Below are positions 1 to 7,893 of a stretch of 64,000 nucleotides of DNA, in pieces. The notes under the pieces were generated by a model. That model made no database searches, was not told where the DNA came from, and worked only from the letters and a program-made list of their open reading frames with translations. Both the position numbers and the translations under genes were made by a program. Source of the stretch: Luteibacter sp. 9135 (GTDB taxonomy: Bacteria; Pseudomonadota; Gammaproteobacteria; Xanthomonadales; Rhodanobacteraceae); assembly GCF_000745005.1 (NCBI RefSeq), contig NZ_JQNB01000001.1, forward strand, positions 310,001 through 374,000, given 5' to 3'. Numbering within the stretch: position 1 is the stretch's first letter; each line of letters opens with the position of its first letter.

Positions 1-112
1 GGGTGGTCACACTCTTCGCTCGAGCAGCGGCCGCAAGCGGCCGAACTCGCTCAGAGCGTAACCACCCGCCACCTCTGCGACGACAGAGGCAGGCGGGAAT
101 GAAGAGCAAAGC
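1..112. repeat. Left arm of 112-bp inverted repeat, with internal palindromes
   Basis: This arm is the reverse complement of 1132-1243. By eye the outer 89 bp differ at a single base (position 16) and the inner 23 bp have drifted but keep GAGCAAAGC at 104-112. Bases 1-67 form an imperfect palindrome, with GGGTGGT at 1-7 facing ACCACCC at 61-67 and a perfect core at 28-34/37-43. A second small hairpin, CCTCTG/CAGAGG, lies at 72-89. The arm begins at the window edge, so its true outer end may lie further left. No protein gene is seen in it. Confidence 0.9.
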
Positions 113-129
113 ACTTCTGTATCTAAACG

Positions 130-531
130 CTATGCTGTTGTAGAAATGCGGACCGACTGCCCTTCCATGATATCCAGACGGCCAAGAAGCCCGACATACC
201 ACTGCGCCAGATCCACATCGCCTTTCTCCCTATGGAACGCTACCGTGCCCTTCAAGCTGGACCGCAGATCGAACGGCGCGTCCGGTGCTTCCTCGAATTG
301 GCCTGCTCCCAGCGAACACATGAGCGACGTCGCATCCATGGGATCGATACGGTCGGCCTTGATCATTTCGTCAACGTAAGTCAGCAACTGACGGGGACTG
401 ACATGTGAGAAATCGATCCTTCTGGTGACAGATGACTCAGAAGATCGCGCGGATGGCGCAGGCTCCTGAAGGGTATTCGCGTGTGAGCCAGCGCTAAAGG
501 GCGGGACTGTGGATAGGGACGTGATGAACAT
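130..531 (-). CDS. Conserved-looking hypothetical protein inside the inverted-repeat segment
   Basis: A protein of 133 residues is predicted from the ATG at 531, chosen because a GGAGA ribosome site lies 5 nt upstream; upstream alternatives at 549 (ATG) and 555 (TTG) lack one. There is no signal peptide. The N-terminal 45 residues are Ser/Pro-rich and look disordered. The rest looks folded, with amphipathic helices starting near IDFSHVSPRQLLTYVDEMI and ending near AQWYVGLLGRLD. I do not recognise a family and assign no function. It is transcribed toward the left repeat arm, and its base composition is visibly less GC-rich than the neighbouring core genes, which suggests cargo of the repeat-bounded segment. 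Confidence 0.55.
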   Translation of the reverse strand: MFITSLSTVPPFSAGSHANTLQEPAPSARSSESSVTRRIDFSHVSPRQLLTYVDEMIKADRIDPMDATSLMCSLGAGQFEEAPDAPFDLRSSLKGTVAFHREKGDVDLAQWYVGLLGRLDIMEGQSVRISTTA

Positions 532-773
532 GACGTCTCCGAGTGACATACGCAAAGGAAATCACTCGATCGCTGTGGATACCAGTTCCAAACGCAAGAC
601 CGGGGCGCGCGCCTTCACGACGCGATGGGCGCCGACCATACAGAGCCTCGTCCTAGCGAGGATCTTGCGATGAGGCTCAAAAGATGACACGCATCAAGGC
701 GACCGACGACTTTTGTTTCACCCGAGAGAAGCGCGAGCATCCTTATCGACCATAACGTCGATGAGGAATCGCT

Positions 774-980
774 TTGATCATTAAAAACCATATTTTTTAT
801 TGCCTTCCATTTCTCCTATTCGTCCCTTCGGCTTCGGTCCAGGCTAACTCACTCATACGCGCTTACGTCTACGGCATCAGCTCGGCAAACGCCGGATTAG
901 AAGTAATCCAAAGCTCGCGACCCGTCACGACCAAGGACCATGGACCATGGAGGAGCTTGGATGCATGTTGTTACGGATGA
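774..980 (+). CDS. Small secreted protein (hypothetical), possibly truncated
   Basis: A 68-residue product is predicted from a TTG start at 774; the start is supported by GAGGAA six nt upstream. Residues 1-24 look like a Sec signal peptide (two lysine/histidine-type charges, a hydrophobic core around FYCLPFLLFV, then SVQA before Asn25). The mature part would be only about 44 residues and ends in a Cys-Cys pair. After the TGA at 978-980 the same frame stays open for 17 more codons, so this may be a broken longer gene. The AT-rich start and rare start codon contrast with the rest of the window. No family is recognised. Confidence 0.4.
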   Translation: MIIKNHIFYCLPFLLFVPSASVQANSLIRAYVYGISSANAGLEVIQSSRPVTTKDHGPWRSLDACCYG

Positions 981-1310
981 CCTTGGATATGGCCACAATG
1001 CACAGGCAACGCTTCTAGGCAGCCCATTGCGTGAGATCCGTACCGATCCTCTTTGCAACGTCGGCGGCAGGGCCGCGCCATGTCATGGCCGCGGCACAGT
1101 CATCGGCTATGAACCGCTCAAGGTCGCCCACGCTTTGCTCTACGCACACGCTTACCTCTGTCGTCGCAGAGGTGGCGGGTGGTTACGCTCTGAGCGAGTT
1201 CGGCCGCTTGCGGCCGCTGCTCGAGCGCAGAGTGTGACCACCCGGCGCCTCGTCGCCGCACCATGCGAGCGACCGCAGCTCAGGCTTCGGGAAAGTCCAC
1301 ACTTACACGC
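981..1310. other. Gene-poor stretch holding the right inverted-repeat arm
   Basis: No supportable gene is seen here. A plus-strand open frame crosses the repeat arm at 940-1359, but it has no ribosome site and its composition follows the palindrome, so it is not called. The stretch consists of the tail of the small secreted gene, the right repeat arm (1132-1243) and about 70 bp leading to the pepN terminator. Confidence 0.6.
1132..1243. repeat. Right arm of 112-bp inverted repeat
   Basis: This is the reverse complement of 1-112, with GGGTGGT at 1177-1183, ACCACCC at 1237-1243 and the CCTCTG/CAGAGG mini-hairpin at 1155-1172. The near identity of the outer 89 bp against drift in the inner 23 bp suggests a recent common origin or gene conversion of the outer unit. 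The arms bound about 1.02 kb of lower-GC DNA. Confidence 0.9.
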
Positions 1311-1317
1311 GAAGAAC

Positions 1318-1346
1318 AAAAAAAGCCGGGCGATCTCTCGCCCGGC
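1318..1346 (-). terminator. Rho-independent terminator of the M1 aminopeptidase gene
   Basis: On the minus strand a perfect 9-bp stem (GCCGGGCGA/TCGCCCGGC, loop GAGA) is followed by seven T residues. It lies about 30 nt downstream of the aminopeptidase stop codon. Confidence 0.9.
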
Positions 1347-1375
1347 CCTTAACCACTAACTACGCGCTTGGACGA

Positions 1376-4060
1376 TCAGCGCGTAATCGCCTTCGGGTCC
1401 TGCTTGGCCTTCAGCGCCGCGCACAGCAGCGTCTGTTCGCTGGTCTGCGCGAGACCACGATCGGCGCCACTGACCTGGCCAAGGCGCGGCTTGAAGAACG
1501 CATCCATGCGATCGGCTTCCGCCTTGGAGCAGCTGCCACCGGCCGCCATTGCCGGCAGCTGGCCACCGGCGAAGCTGCCGGTACGCGCCACGATCTTGTC
1601 GTAGTTCGCGGTGAACCACGTCCACAGGTCGTTACGCGTGGCTTCCGTGGCACGACCGCCACGCAGCACCGCCGCCATCTCGCCGACCTTTACGTCCTTG
1701 CCCAGGGCGAAGTCGCGAGCCTTGTTGGCCAGCGCCGCGTCCTTGGTGGAAGCAAGCGCGGAAAGCATCGCATTGCGCTTGGCCGGATCGGAAGTCTTGG
1801 GGATCTCCGCGATCAGCGCATCGACGGCCGGCGCGCCACGTTCCTGCACCGCTACACCCAGCGCATCGGCCAGCAGGTCAGGGTCGGCCGCGTCGAGGTC
1901 GAGGTGGCCATCCTTCGTCTTCAGTGCGGCATCGCCCTGCTTGAGCATCTCCGCGCGTACCGAAGGTTCGGCGATGTCGTCGTCACCCAGGAAGCCCACC
2001 AGCGCCGTGCGGGTCAGCGTGTCGTTGTCCACTTCACCGGCCTTCTTGCGGAAGCCGAGGCCCTTCAGCTTCGGCAGGTAGGCATCGACCGCCCACTGGC
2101 GCAGGTGGCTCTTCTGCGCATCGGTGACGGCTTCGTGGTTGAGGATCCAGTCGAAGGTCATCAGCGGGGCGGTGAACACCTCGCGAGTCTTGGAGGCCGT
2201 CAGCGGCTTCATCGCAGCAAGCACGTCGCCCGCATCGATGTCGCCGTGCTGGAACGCCGCACGCACGGCATCGGCATACGCCAGCTGCTCGGCATCGCTG
2301 AGCGTGCCCACCACCTTGGCCAACGCCGCAAGGTCACCCTTGCCCTGCGCGAAACGGTAGTAGCCGCGACCGTCGGCATTGGGCATGACCCAGGTGTTCT
2401 TCGCCGCGCCGTCGAGCACCATCGTGCCGGTGACCTGGTCGAGCAACTGGCACGCGACCTTGCTGGCGCCCGCGCCGGTACCGTAGCGCACGCACATGGG
2501 AACACCCCACACGCGGCTGGCGTCGCCCGTGCTGCCCAGCGGCAGGTAACGGTTCTGCGCCAGGTGCAGTACGGTCTTGCCACCTTCGGTCTTCACCTCG
2601 GTGGTGACATACGGCACGCCCGACTGGTCGAGGAAGCTGCGGAACGCCTTCTTGAAGGCATCGCCCTGGCCCGCGGCCTCGGCGATCGCGTCGATCAGGT
2701 CGTCGGCCGTGGCATTGGCGAACTTGTGCTTCTGGATATAGGCGCGCATGCCTTTCTGGAACACCGGCTCGCTGACGTAGCCTTCGAACATGCCGAGGAC
2801 GGCGGCGCCCTTCTGGTAAGTGATGCCATCGAACGCGGTCTCGATGTCGCCGTTACCGGTGATCGGCTGGCGGATCTTGCGGGCGCTGACGAGGCTGTCG
2901 TTGTTCATGGCGCCCTGGGCACCGCGGACGCGATCCAGGTCGGCACGGTATTCCGGATGCACCTTGCTGGTGACCTTCTGCTGCATCCAGGTGGCGAACG
3001 CCTCGTTGAGCCACAGGTCGTCCCACCAGGCCATCGTTACGGTGTCGCCGGTCCACTGGTGGGCCAGTTCGTGCGCGTTGACGTTGAACGAGCCGCGCAC
3101 GTACTGGGCGGCGGAATCCGGATCGATGAGCAGCAGCCAGTCGCGGAAGGTGACCAGGCCGGCGTTCTCCATCGCGCCCGCGCTGAAGTCCGGTGCGGCG
3201 AGCAGGTCGAGCTTGTCGTACGGGTAGCCGAAGCCGTAGTAGTCCTCGAGCGTGTGGATGATGGCGTTGGTCTCACCCAGCACGTGTTGCATGCGATGGC
3301 CCTCGCCCTTGGCGGCGATGCCGCGCAGCGGCGTGGCGGTGGCGCGGTAGGCGGTCGGGCTGATATCCGGGCCCTTCACCACGTCCCACGGGCCCACGGC
3401 GAACGCGACCAGGTAAGTGGGCAGCGGCTTGGTGGTGGAGAAGGTGAGGGTTTTCCAGCCGGCGGCGGCTTTCTCTTCCTTGACCTGCGCGGTGTTGGCC
3501 ACGCCCTGGTCGTCGGACGGGATGGTCAGGCTGAGGTCGAACGGCACCTTGAACGACGGCTCGTCGAAGCCGGGAAACGCGTAGCGCGCCGACACCGGCT
3601 CCATCTGGGTCATGGCGTAGGGCACGCCCTCGTGGGACACCTTGTACAGGCCCTGCAGTTGCTTGTTCAGTGGCGCGGTGAACGCGATGGCCACGGTGAT
3701 CTCGCCCTGCAGCTTCGCGCCGAGTTCGACCTTCGCCACGCCTTCCTTCTCGGCGGCGACGGTGTACTTGCCGGTGTGCGTCTTGCCGGCGGCGTCGGTC
3801 ACGGTGACCTTGGAGACCTTAAGGTCCTTGCCATGCAGCCAGATGAAATCGGACGGCTGCGCCAGCTTGATCCGGATGGTCGAGGAGCCGGAATAGTCTT
3901 CCTGCCTGGGGTCGACCTTGAACGCGAGCTTGTAGCTTTCCGGCTGGGCCCAGGTCGGCAGGTGACCGAGCGGCGCCGCGGCGTCCGTGCCGGCGGCAAG
4001 CGCTGCGCCACAGCAGGTGGCGAGCGCGGTGAGAACGAGAGGACGGACGAAACGACGCAT
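1376..4060 (-). CDS. Secreted M1-family metalloaminopeptidase (aminopeptidase N-like)
   Basis: A zinc aminopeptidase of 894 residues that removes N-terminal amino acids from peptides, here probably in the periplasm. A signal peptide occupies about residues 1-22 (MRRFVRPL, hydrophobic stretch, AALA). The gluzincin signatures are present: GAMEN substrate-binding motif about 40 residues before HELAH (residues 330-334), followed by NEAFATW with the third zinc ligand. The C-terminal half matches the helical ERAP1-like domain. The ATG at 4060 is preferred because it begins the signal peptide and has an AGGGGAG site upstream; the frame is open further upstream to 4381 but that part runs through repeats and into ahpD. 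It is a single gene with its own terminator. Confidence 0.95.
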   Translation of the reverse strand: MRRFVRPLVLTALATCCGAALAAGTDAAAPLGHLPTWAQPESYKLAFKVDPRQEDYSGSSTIRIKLAQPSDFIWLHGKDLKVSKVTVTDAAGKTHTGKYTVAAEKEGVAKVELGAKLQGEITVAIAFTAPLNKQLQGLYKVSHEGVPYAMTQMEPVSARYAFPGFDEPSFKVPFDLSLTIPSDDQGVANTAQVKEEKAAAGWKTLTFSTTKPLPTYLVAFAVGPWDVVKGPDISPTAYRATATPLRGIAAKGEGHRMQHVLGETNAIIHTLEDYYGFGYPYDKLDLLAAPDFSAGAMENAGLVTFRDWLLLIDPDSAAQYVRGSFNVNAHELAHQWTGDTVTMAWWDDLWLNEAFATWMQQKVTSKVHPEYRADLDRVRGAQGAMNNDSLVSARKIRQPITGNGDIETAFDGITYQKGAAVLGMFEGYVSEPVFQKGMRAYIQKHKFANATADDLIDAIAEAAGQGDAFKKAFRSFLDQSGVPYVTTEVKTEGGKTVLHLAQNRYLPLGSTGDASRVWGVPMCVRYGTGAGASKVACQLLDQVTGTMVLDGAAKNTWVMPNADGRGYYRFAQGKGDLAALAKVVGTLSDAEQLAYADAVRAAFQHGDIDAGDVLAAMKPLTASKTREVFTAPLMTFDWILNHEAVTDAQKSHLRQWAVDAYLPKLKGLGFRKKAGEVDNDTLTRTALVGFLGDDDIAEPSVRAEMLKQGDAALKTKDGHLDLDAADPDLLADALGVAVQERGAPAVDALIAEIPKTSDPAKRNAMLSALASTKDAALANKARDFALGKDVKVGEMAAVLRGGRATEATRNDLWTWFTANYDKIVARTGSFAGGQLPAMAAGGSCSKAEADRMDAFFKPRLGQVSGADRGLAQTSEQTLLCAALKAKQDPKAITR

Positions 4061-4168
4061 GATGGGTGGGACTCCCCTTTGGGTAATCCCCCATCCTGCA
4101 AACAGGGTGACTTTTGACACAGTGCCAGAAGGCACCCTTTTGTCGTTGCGGTGCGGCATGAAACAGGA

Positions 4169-4231
4169 GCATCGCCTACATCGTGGCGAGGCAACCTTGG
4201 TAAAGCATCGCCCACATCGTGGGCTCCTACG
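4169..4231. repeat. Pair of REP-like extragenic repeats
   Basis: Two direct copies of GCATCGCC(T/C)ACATCGTGG lie at 4169-4186 and 4205-4222 (17 of 18 positions match). The second continues into GCTCCTACG, the signature end of short REP repeats common in Pseudomonas and Xanthomonadales genomes. They fill the gap between the aminopeptidase start and the ahpD stop, where they could act as the end of the ahpD transcript. Confidence 0.7.
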
Positions 4232-4239
4232 TGGCTTGA

Positions 4240-4782
4240 TTAACCGGCCGATTCGGCTTGCTCGAGGACGACACCGACGGCGTGGATCACCGAGGCGATG
4301 CGGACGGCGCTCTGGATGGCCTGGACGGAAATACCGCCGTCGCGCAGCACCTTGTCGTGCGAATCGATGCACATGCCACAACCGTTGACCGCGGAGACGG
4401 CCAGGGAGACCAGTTCGAAATCGTTCTTGGCATCGCCCTTGTAAGCGCCGATGACGTTCATGCGCAGCTTGGCGGGGATGCTGGCGTATTCCGGGTGGCT
4501 CACCAGGTGCTGGAAGCGGTAGTAGATGTTGTTCATGCCCATGATCGCTGCCGAGCCCTTGGCGGCGGTCACCTGCTCGGCCGAGGCATGCTCCGCGGCG
4601 AAGGCGGCGATGGCCTGGGTCAGCGGCTTGTAGCGGGTGGAATAGGCGGCACCGAGGGCCACCATGGCGATCTGGGCAAGGTTCAGGCCCGGGGCACCCG
4701 CTTCGCTCAGGACCGTATCGAGGTTGAGCTTGAGGTCCTTGGCATAGTCGGGAATCTGGCTACGAAGATCGGCGACGCTCAT
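4240..4782 (-). CDS. ahpD: Alkyl hydroperoxide reductase AhpD (carboxymuconolactone decarboxylase fold)
   Basis: A 180-residue cytoplasmic disulfide reductase that in the mycobacterial system recycles oxidised AhpC. The redox motif is at C135-G-M-C138 with the proton-relay residues E123 and H142 (SHDKVLR), as in characterised AhpD proteins, and the length matches the family. The start at 4782 follows an AAGGTG ribosome site. It lies 205 nt downstream of ahpC on the same strand and is probably cotranscribed under OxyR control. No AhpF reductase gene is visible nearby, consistent with an AhpC-AhpD type peroxide system. Confidence 0.95.
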   Translation of the reverse strand: MSVADLRSQIPDYAKDLKLNLDTVLSEAGAPGLNLAQIAMVALGAAYSTRYKPLTQAIAAFAAEHASAEQVTAAKGSAAIMGMNNIYYRFQHLVSHPEYASIPAKLRMNVIGAYKGDAKNDFELVSLAVSAVNGCGMCIDSHDKVLRDGGISVQAIQSAVRIASVIHAVGVVLEQAESAG

Positions 4783-4987
4783 GGGATGCACCTTGTGTCT
4801 AAGGAAAAAGGGGAAAGAGGGCGCGGACGGTCGCGGCACGCACGGTGCGGTTCCGCGCGGATGGCACGGATCGTTTCCAGGCCATTTCAGAAAAACGGGC
4901 GGCGAAGCGAACTTCACCGCCCGTGGGGCTGCCCGCGCCACGCGGGGGAGGGAGCGTAGCGGCGCGGGACTTACGACCGTTGACGCA

Positions 4988-5536
4988 TCAGGCGACCTTG
5001 AGGGTCTCTTCGCCCGACTTCCAGTTGCAGGCGCACAGCTCGTCGGTCTGCAGGGCGTCCAGGACGCGGAGCACTTCGTCCGGGTTACGGCCGACCGAAC
5101 CGGCCGTGACGTAGGCGAACTGGATCTCGTTGTTCGGATCGACCAGGAACGTGGCGCGCTGGGCGACGCCGTCGGCCGTAAGGATACCGAGGGCCGAGGT
5201 CAAGTCCTTCTTGATGTCCGCCAGCATCGGGAACGAAAGGTCCTTCAGGTCGGCGTGGTCCATGCGCCAGGCGCGGTGGACGAACTCGGAGTCGGTCGAG
5301 GCGGCCAGGATCTGGCAGTCGCGGTCGGCGAACTTCTCGTTGAGGTCGCTGAAACCCTTGATTTCGGTCGGGCAGACGAAGGTGAAGTCCTTCGGGTAGA
5401 AGAACACCAGCTTCCACTTGCCTTCGTACGACTTGTCGGTGATGGTCGTGAACGCGTCTTCGATCTTGTTGGCCAGGGGGCCACCGTTCACGGCCAGCAG
5501 GTTGAATTCCGGGAATTTATCGCCGATGGTCAGCAT
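4988..5536 (-). CDS. ahpC: Peroxiredoxin AhpC
   Basis: A 182-residue 2-Cys peroxiredoxin that reduces hydrogen peroxide, organic peroxides and probably peroxynitrite. The peroxidatic Cys55 is in FTFVCPTE. The C-terminal resolving cysteine(s) are C168/C170 in ELCACNW, a doublet also seen in AhpC proteins served by AhpD. The start ATG at 5536 has CGGAGAG upstream. It is transcribed divergently from oxyR across a 152-bp region containing a tandem OxyR-like site, and it heads the ahpC-ahpD unit. Confidence 0.97.
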   Translation of the reverse strand: MLTIGDKFPEFNLLAVNGGPLANKIEDAFTTITDKSYEGKWKLVFFYPKDFTFVCPTEIKGFSDLNEKFADRDCQILAASTDSEFVHRAWRMDHADLKDLSFPMLADIKKDLTSALGILTADGVAQRATFLVDPNNEIQFAYVTAGSVGRNPDEVLRVLDALQTDELCACNWKSGEETLKVA

Positions 5537-5629
5537 GTTTTCGACTCTCCGTTACGGGTTGTTGGTTTCGTTGCGCGCTTGGTGACGCGACTGAATACCA
5601 AGGTTAGCCCGCTGCGGCGATTATCTCAA

Positions 5630-5666
5630 ATCGATTGTAGGCATCAGTGTGATAGGCTGCATCTAT
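5630..5666. promoter_or_regulatory. Tandem OxyR-type operator between ahpC and oxyR
   Basis: The OxyR consensus half-site is ATAGnTnnnAnCTAT, repeated with 7-nt spacing. Positions 5652-5666 read ATAGGCTGCATCTAT (9 of 10 fixed bases) and the correctly spaced site at 5630-5644 matches 7 of 10. It ends 22 bp before the oxyR start, so it can control both the divergent ahpC promoter and oxyR itself. Confidence 0.75.
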
Positions 5667-5688
5667 TGATCTACCTCGAGCCGCCGCC

Positions 5689-6651
5689 ATGAACCTGCGT
5701 GACCTGCAGTACCTCGTCGCCCTTGCGGAACACCGCCACTTCGGTCGCGCCGCCGAGGCCAGCTTCGTCAGCCAGCCCACGCTGTCCACCCAGATCCGCA
5801 AACTGGAAGACGAGCTGGGTGTCGCGCTGGTGGAGCGCACGCCGCGAAAGGTGCTGCTGACCGAAACCGGTGGAGAAATCGCACGGCGCGCCCGTGGGGT
5901 GCTGTCGCAGATCGACGAGATCAAGGCGATCGCCCAGCGCACGCGCGATCCCGAGTCGGGCACGATCCGCCTGGGCATCTTCCCCACGCTGGGGCCTTAC
6001 CTGCTGCCACACGTGGTGCCGCCGCTGCGGGCGCGTTTTCCTCGCCTGGAGCTGCTGCTGCGCGAAGAGAAGACCGAGCAGGTGCTGCACATGCTGCGCG
6101 AGGGCACGCTGGATGCCGGCATCCTCGCCCTGCCCGTCCACGACGATTCGCTGCACGTGGAATTCCTGTTCGAGGAACCGTTCGTCCTTGCCGTGCCCAG
6201 CGGACACCCGCTCGCGGGCCACGCCCCGCTGCGCATGGACGACCTTTCGGACCAGAACCTGCTGCTGCTCGAGGACGGGCACTGCCTGCGCGACCAGGCG
6301 CTGGAGGTCTGCCACATGGCCGGCGCCGGCGAGAAGACCGGATTCCGGGCGACCAGCCTGGAAACCCTGCGCCAGATGGTGTCGGCCAACGTGGGCATCA
6401 CGCTGTTGCCTGCCCTGGCCGTGCAGGCCCCGGTAGCCCAGTCGCCCAATGTGGACCTGATCGCCTTCGCGGCGCCGGCACCCAGCCGCCGGATTGCCAT
6501 GCTGTGGCGCAAGAGTTCCGCCATGACGCCGTTTTTCGAGGCGCTTGCGGCCATCGTCCGCGACCTGCCCGCCGCCCTGTTCGATCCACGGGGAACCTCG
6601 CCACGTCAACCGGAAAGGGTTTCGGGCGTTGGCCCCTCATCACCCTACTGA
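5689..6651 (+). CDS. oxyR: Peroxide-sensing LysR regulator OxyR
   Basis: A 320-residue transcription factor with an N-terminal LysR winged helix (about residues 1-60, RAAEASFVSQPTLSTQIRKL) and a C-terminal sensor domain. The redox switch is intact: Cys199 and Cys208 in GHCLRDQALEVC, the same numbering as E. coli OxyR. Oxidation to a disulfide activates transcription of peroxide defence genes. It is divergent from ahpC-ahpD, its obvious target, and probably autoregulated through the operator at 5630-5666. Confidence 0.97.
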   Translation: MNLRDLQYLVALAEHRHFGRAAEASFVSQPTLSTQIRKLEDELGVALVERTPRKVLLTETGGEIARRARGVLSQIDEIKAIAQRTRDPESGTIRLGIFPTLGPYLLPHVVPPLRARFPRLELLLREEKTEQVLHMLREGTLDAGILALPVHDDSLHVEFLFEEPFVLAVPSGHPLAGHAPLRMDDLSDQNLLLLEDGHCLRDQALEVCHMAGAGEKTGFRATSLETLRQMVSANVGITLLPALAVQAPVAQSPNVDLIAFAAPAPSRRIAMLWRKSSAMTPFFEALAAIVRDLPAALFDPRGTSPRQPERVSGVGPSSPY

Positions 6652-6664
6652 CGGTTCTCGCGGC

Positions 6665-7270
6665 ATGCGCTTCTGGCTGGTCCTCCTGCTCATCCTTTGT
6701 GGCTGGGGCGGTTACGCCTGGTGGCAGCACCATCCGGTGCACGACGCACCGGGCGTCCTCGCGGGCGACACCCCCGACCAGGAGGACCTCGGCCCGGGCA
6801 CGGTGCTCAACCGCGGGCACTACACGCTGGCGCCCCGCGCGAAGTTCGCCATGACCGGCCGCGTGCTGTCACGCGAGGACTACCAACTGGACGACCTGGC
6901 GCCGATCGCCCCGACGGACCTCGCGCTGGGCTGGGGGCGCATGTCGGACACCGCGGTGCTGGACAAGATTCGCATCTCCCAGTCCAACCGCTTCTACTTC
7001 TGGTACACGGACCACTTCCCGATACCCCGCAAGGAGATCGAGGACTCCAGCGCCAACATGCACATGATTCCCGCCAACGACAACGCGGCGCGCGAGCTGC
7101 GCCACGTGCGCCCGGGCGACGTGGTCCACTTCGACGGTTTCCTGGTGGACGTGCGGCGCGACGATGGCTGGCAGTGGAAGACATCGCTGACGCGCGAGGA
7201 CACCGGTGCCGGCGGGTGCGAGATCGTGCTCGTGGAGGACCTGCGGGAGGAAGGCCCACCCCGACGCTGA
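6665..7270 (+). CDS. Membrane-anchored hypothetical protein
   Basis: A 201-residue protein with one N-terminal membrane segment (residues 2-20, FWLVLLLILCGWGGYAWW), then a soluble domain probably facing the periplasm. The soluble part is rich in aromatic and acidic residues (for example FYFWYTDHFPIP) and contains a segment DVVHFDGFLVDV resembling a small beta domain. Similar proteins of about 200 residues with one anchor occur across Xanthomonadales with no known function. It starts 13 nt after the oxyR stop with no strong ribosome site, so it may be read through from oxyR. It ends 4 nt from the convergent apt. Confidence 0.75.
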   Translation: MRFWLVLLLILCGWGGYAWWQHHPVHDAPGVLAGDTPDQEDLGPGTVLNRGHYTLAPRAKFAMTGRVLSREDYQLDDLAPIAPTDLALGWGRMSDTAVLDKIRISQSNRFYFWYTDHFPIPRKEIEDSSANMHMIPANDNAARELRHVRPGDVVHFDGFLVDVRRDDGWQWKTSLTREDTGAGGCEIVLVEDLREEGPPRR

Positions 7271-7274
7271 GGCG

Positions 7275-7793
7275 TCAGGACCCGACCAGGGCGTACAGGG
7301 GCGCGTCACCGGACCACCGAGACCGCCCGTTCAGTCCCGCCAGTTCCAGCACCACGCTACCGCCGCAGACCTCGGCCCCCAGTCGCTCCACGAGCCGACG
7401 CGCGGCTTCGAGCGTGCCGCCCGTGGCCAGCACGTCGTCCACCACGATGACCTTCTCTCCCGGTGCGATGGCGTGCGCCCCGATTTCCAGGCGATCCAGG
7501 CCGTACTCCAGGCCGTAGTCGAGCCCGACCACGGGCGGCGGCAACTTGCCAGCCTTGCGGACGGGCACGAAACCGGCGTCCAGCGCCCGGGCCATGGCGG
7601 CGCCGAAGATGAAACCGCGCGACTCGATGCCGCACACGGCACCGATGTCCTTGCCGAACCAGGGCGCGCACAAGGCGTCAATGCAGGCGGCAAAGGCCAC
7701 CGCATCCGCCAGGAGCGGGGTGATGTCCTTGAACATGATGCCCGGACGAGGAAAGTCGGGAACATCCCGGACGAGATCGGAAAGGGGCGACAT
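7275..7793 (-). CDS. apt: Adenine phosphoribosyltransferase
   Basis: A 172-residue cytoplasmic enzyme that converts adenine and PRPP to AMP in purine salvage. The type I phosphoribosyltransferase PRPP loop is [11 protein letters not shown] at residues 117-127, and the N-terminal [17 protein letters not shown] is diagnostic of Apt. The length is typical (170-180). It is divergent from glnS with about 100 bp between the starts. Confidence 0.97.
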   Translation of the reverse strand: MSPLSDLVRDVPDFPRPGIMFKDITPLLADAVAFAACIDALCAPWFGKDIGAVCGIESRGFIFGAAMARALDAGFVPVRKAGKLPPPVVGLDYGLEYGLDRLEIGAHAIAPGEKVIVVDDVLATGGTLEAARRLVERLGAEVCGGSVVLELAGLNGRSRWSGDAPLYALVGS

Positions 7794-7893
7794 GGCGCCA
7801 AGCTACCCCGCGCCCACCCCCGGCGGCAAGCGTGCCGCGCCCAAGGAAGGTAAACTTCCGCGTTTGCCGTGCCCTACCTGCCGAGTCCAAGCG

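Noticed and set aside
940..1359. 139-codon open frame across the right inverted-repeat arm
   Set aside because: It has no ribosome site, overlaps the palindrome and terminator, and has Arg/Ala/His-rich translation typical of repeat DNA.
1904..4117. 737-codon open frame opposite the M1 aminopeptidase gene
   Set aside because: It is antisense to a gene with clear catalytic motifs, has no recognisable domain, and its His/Arg/Gly-rich composition is what GC-rich codons give when read backwards.
4061..4381. N-terminal extension of the aminopeptidase
   Set aside because: It is translated from REP repeats and the ahpD region, and would bury the signal peptide.
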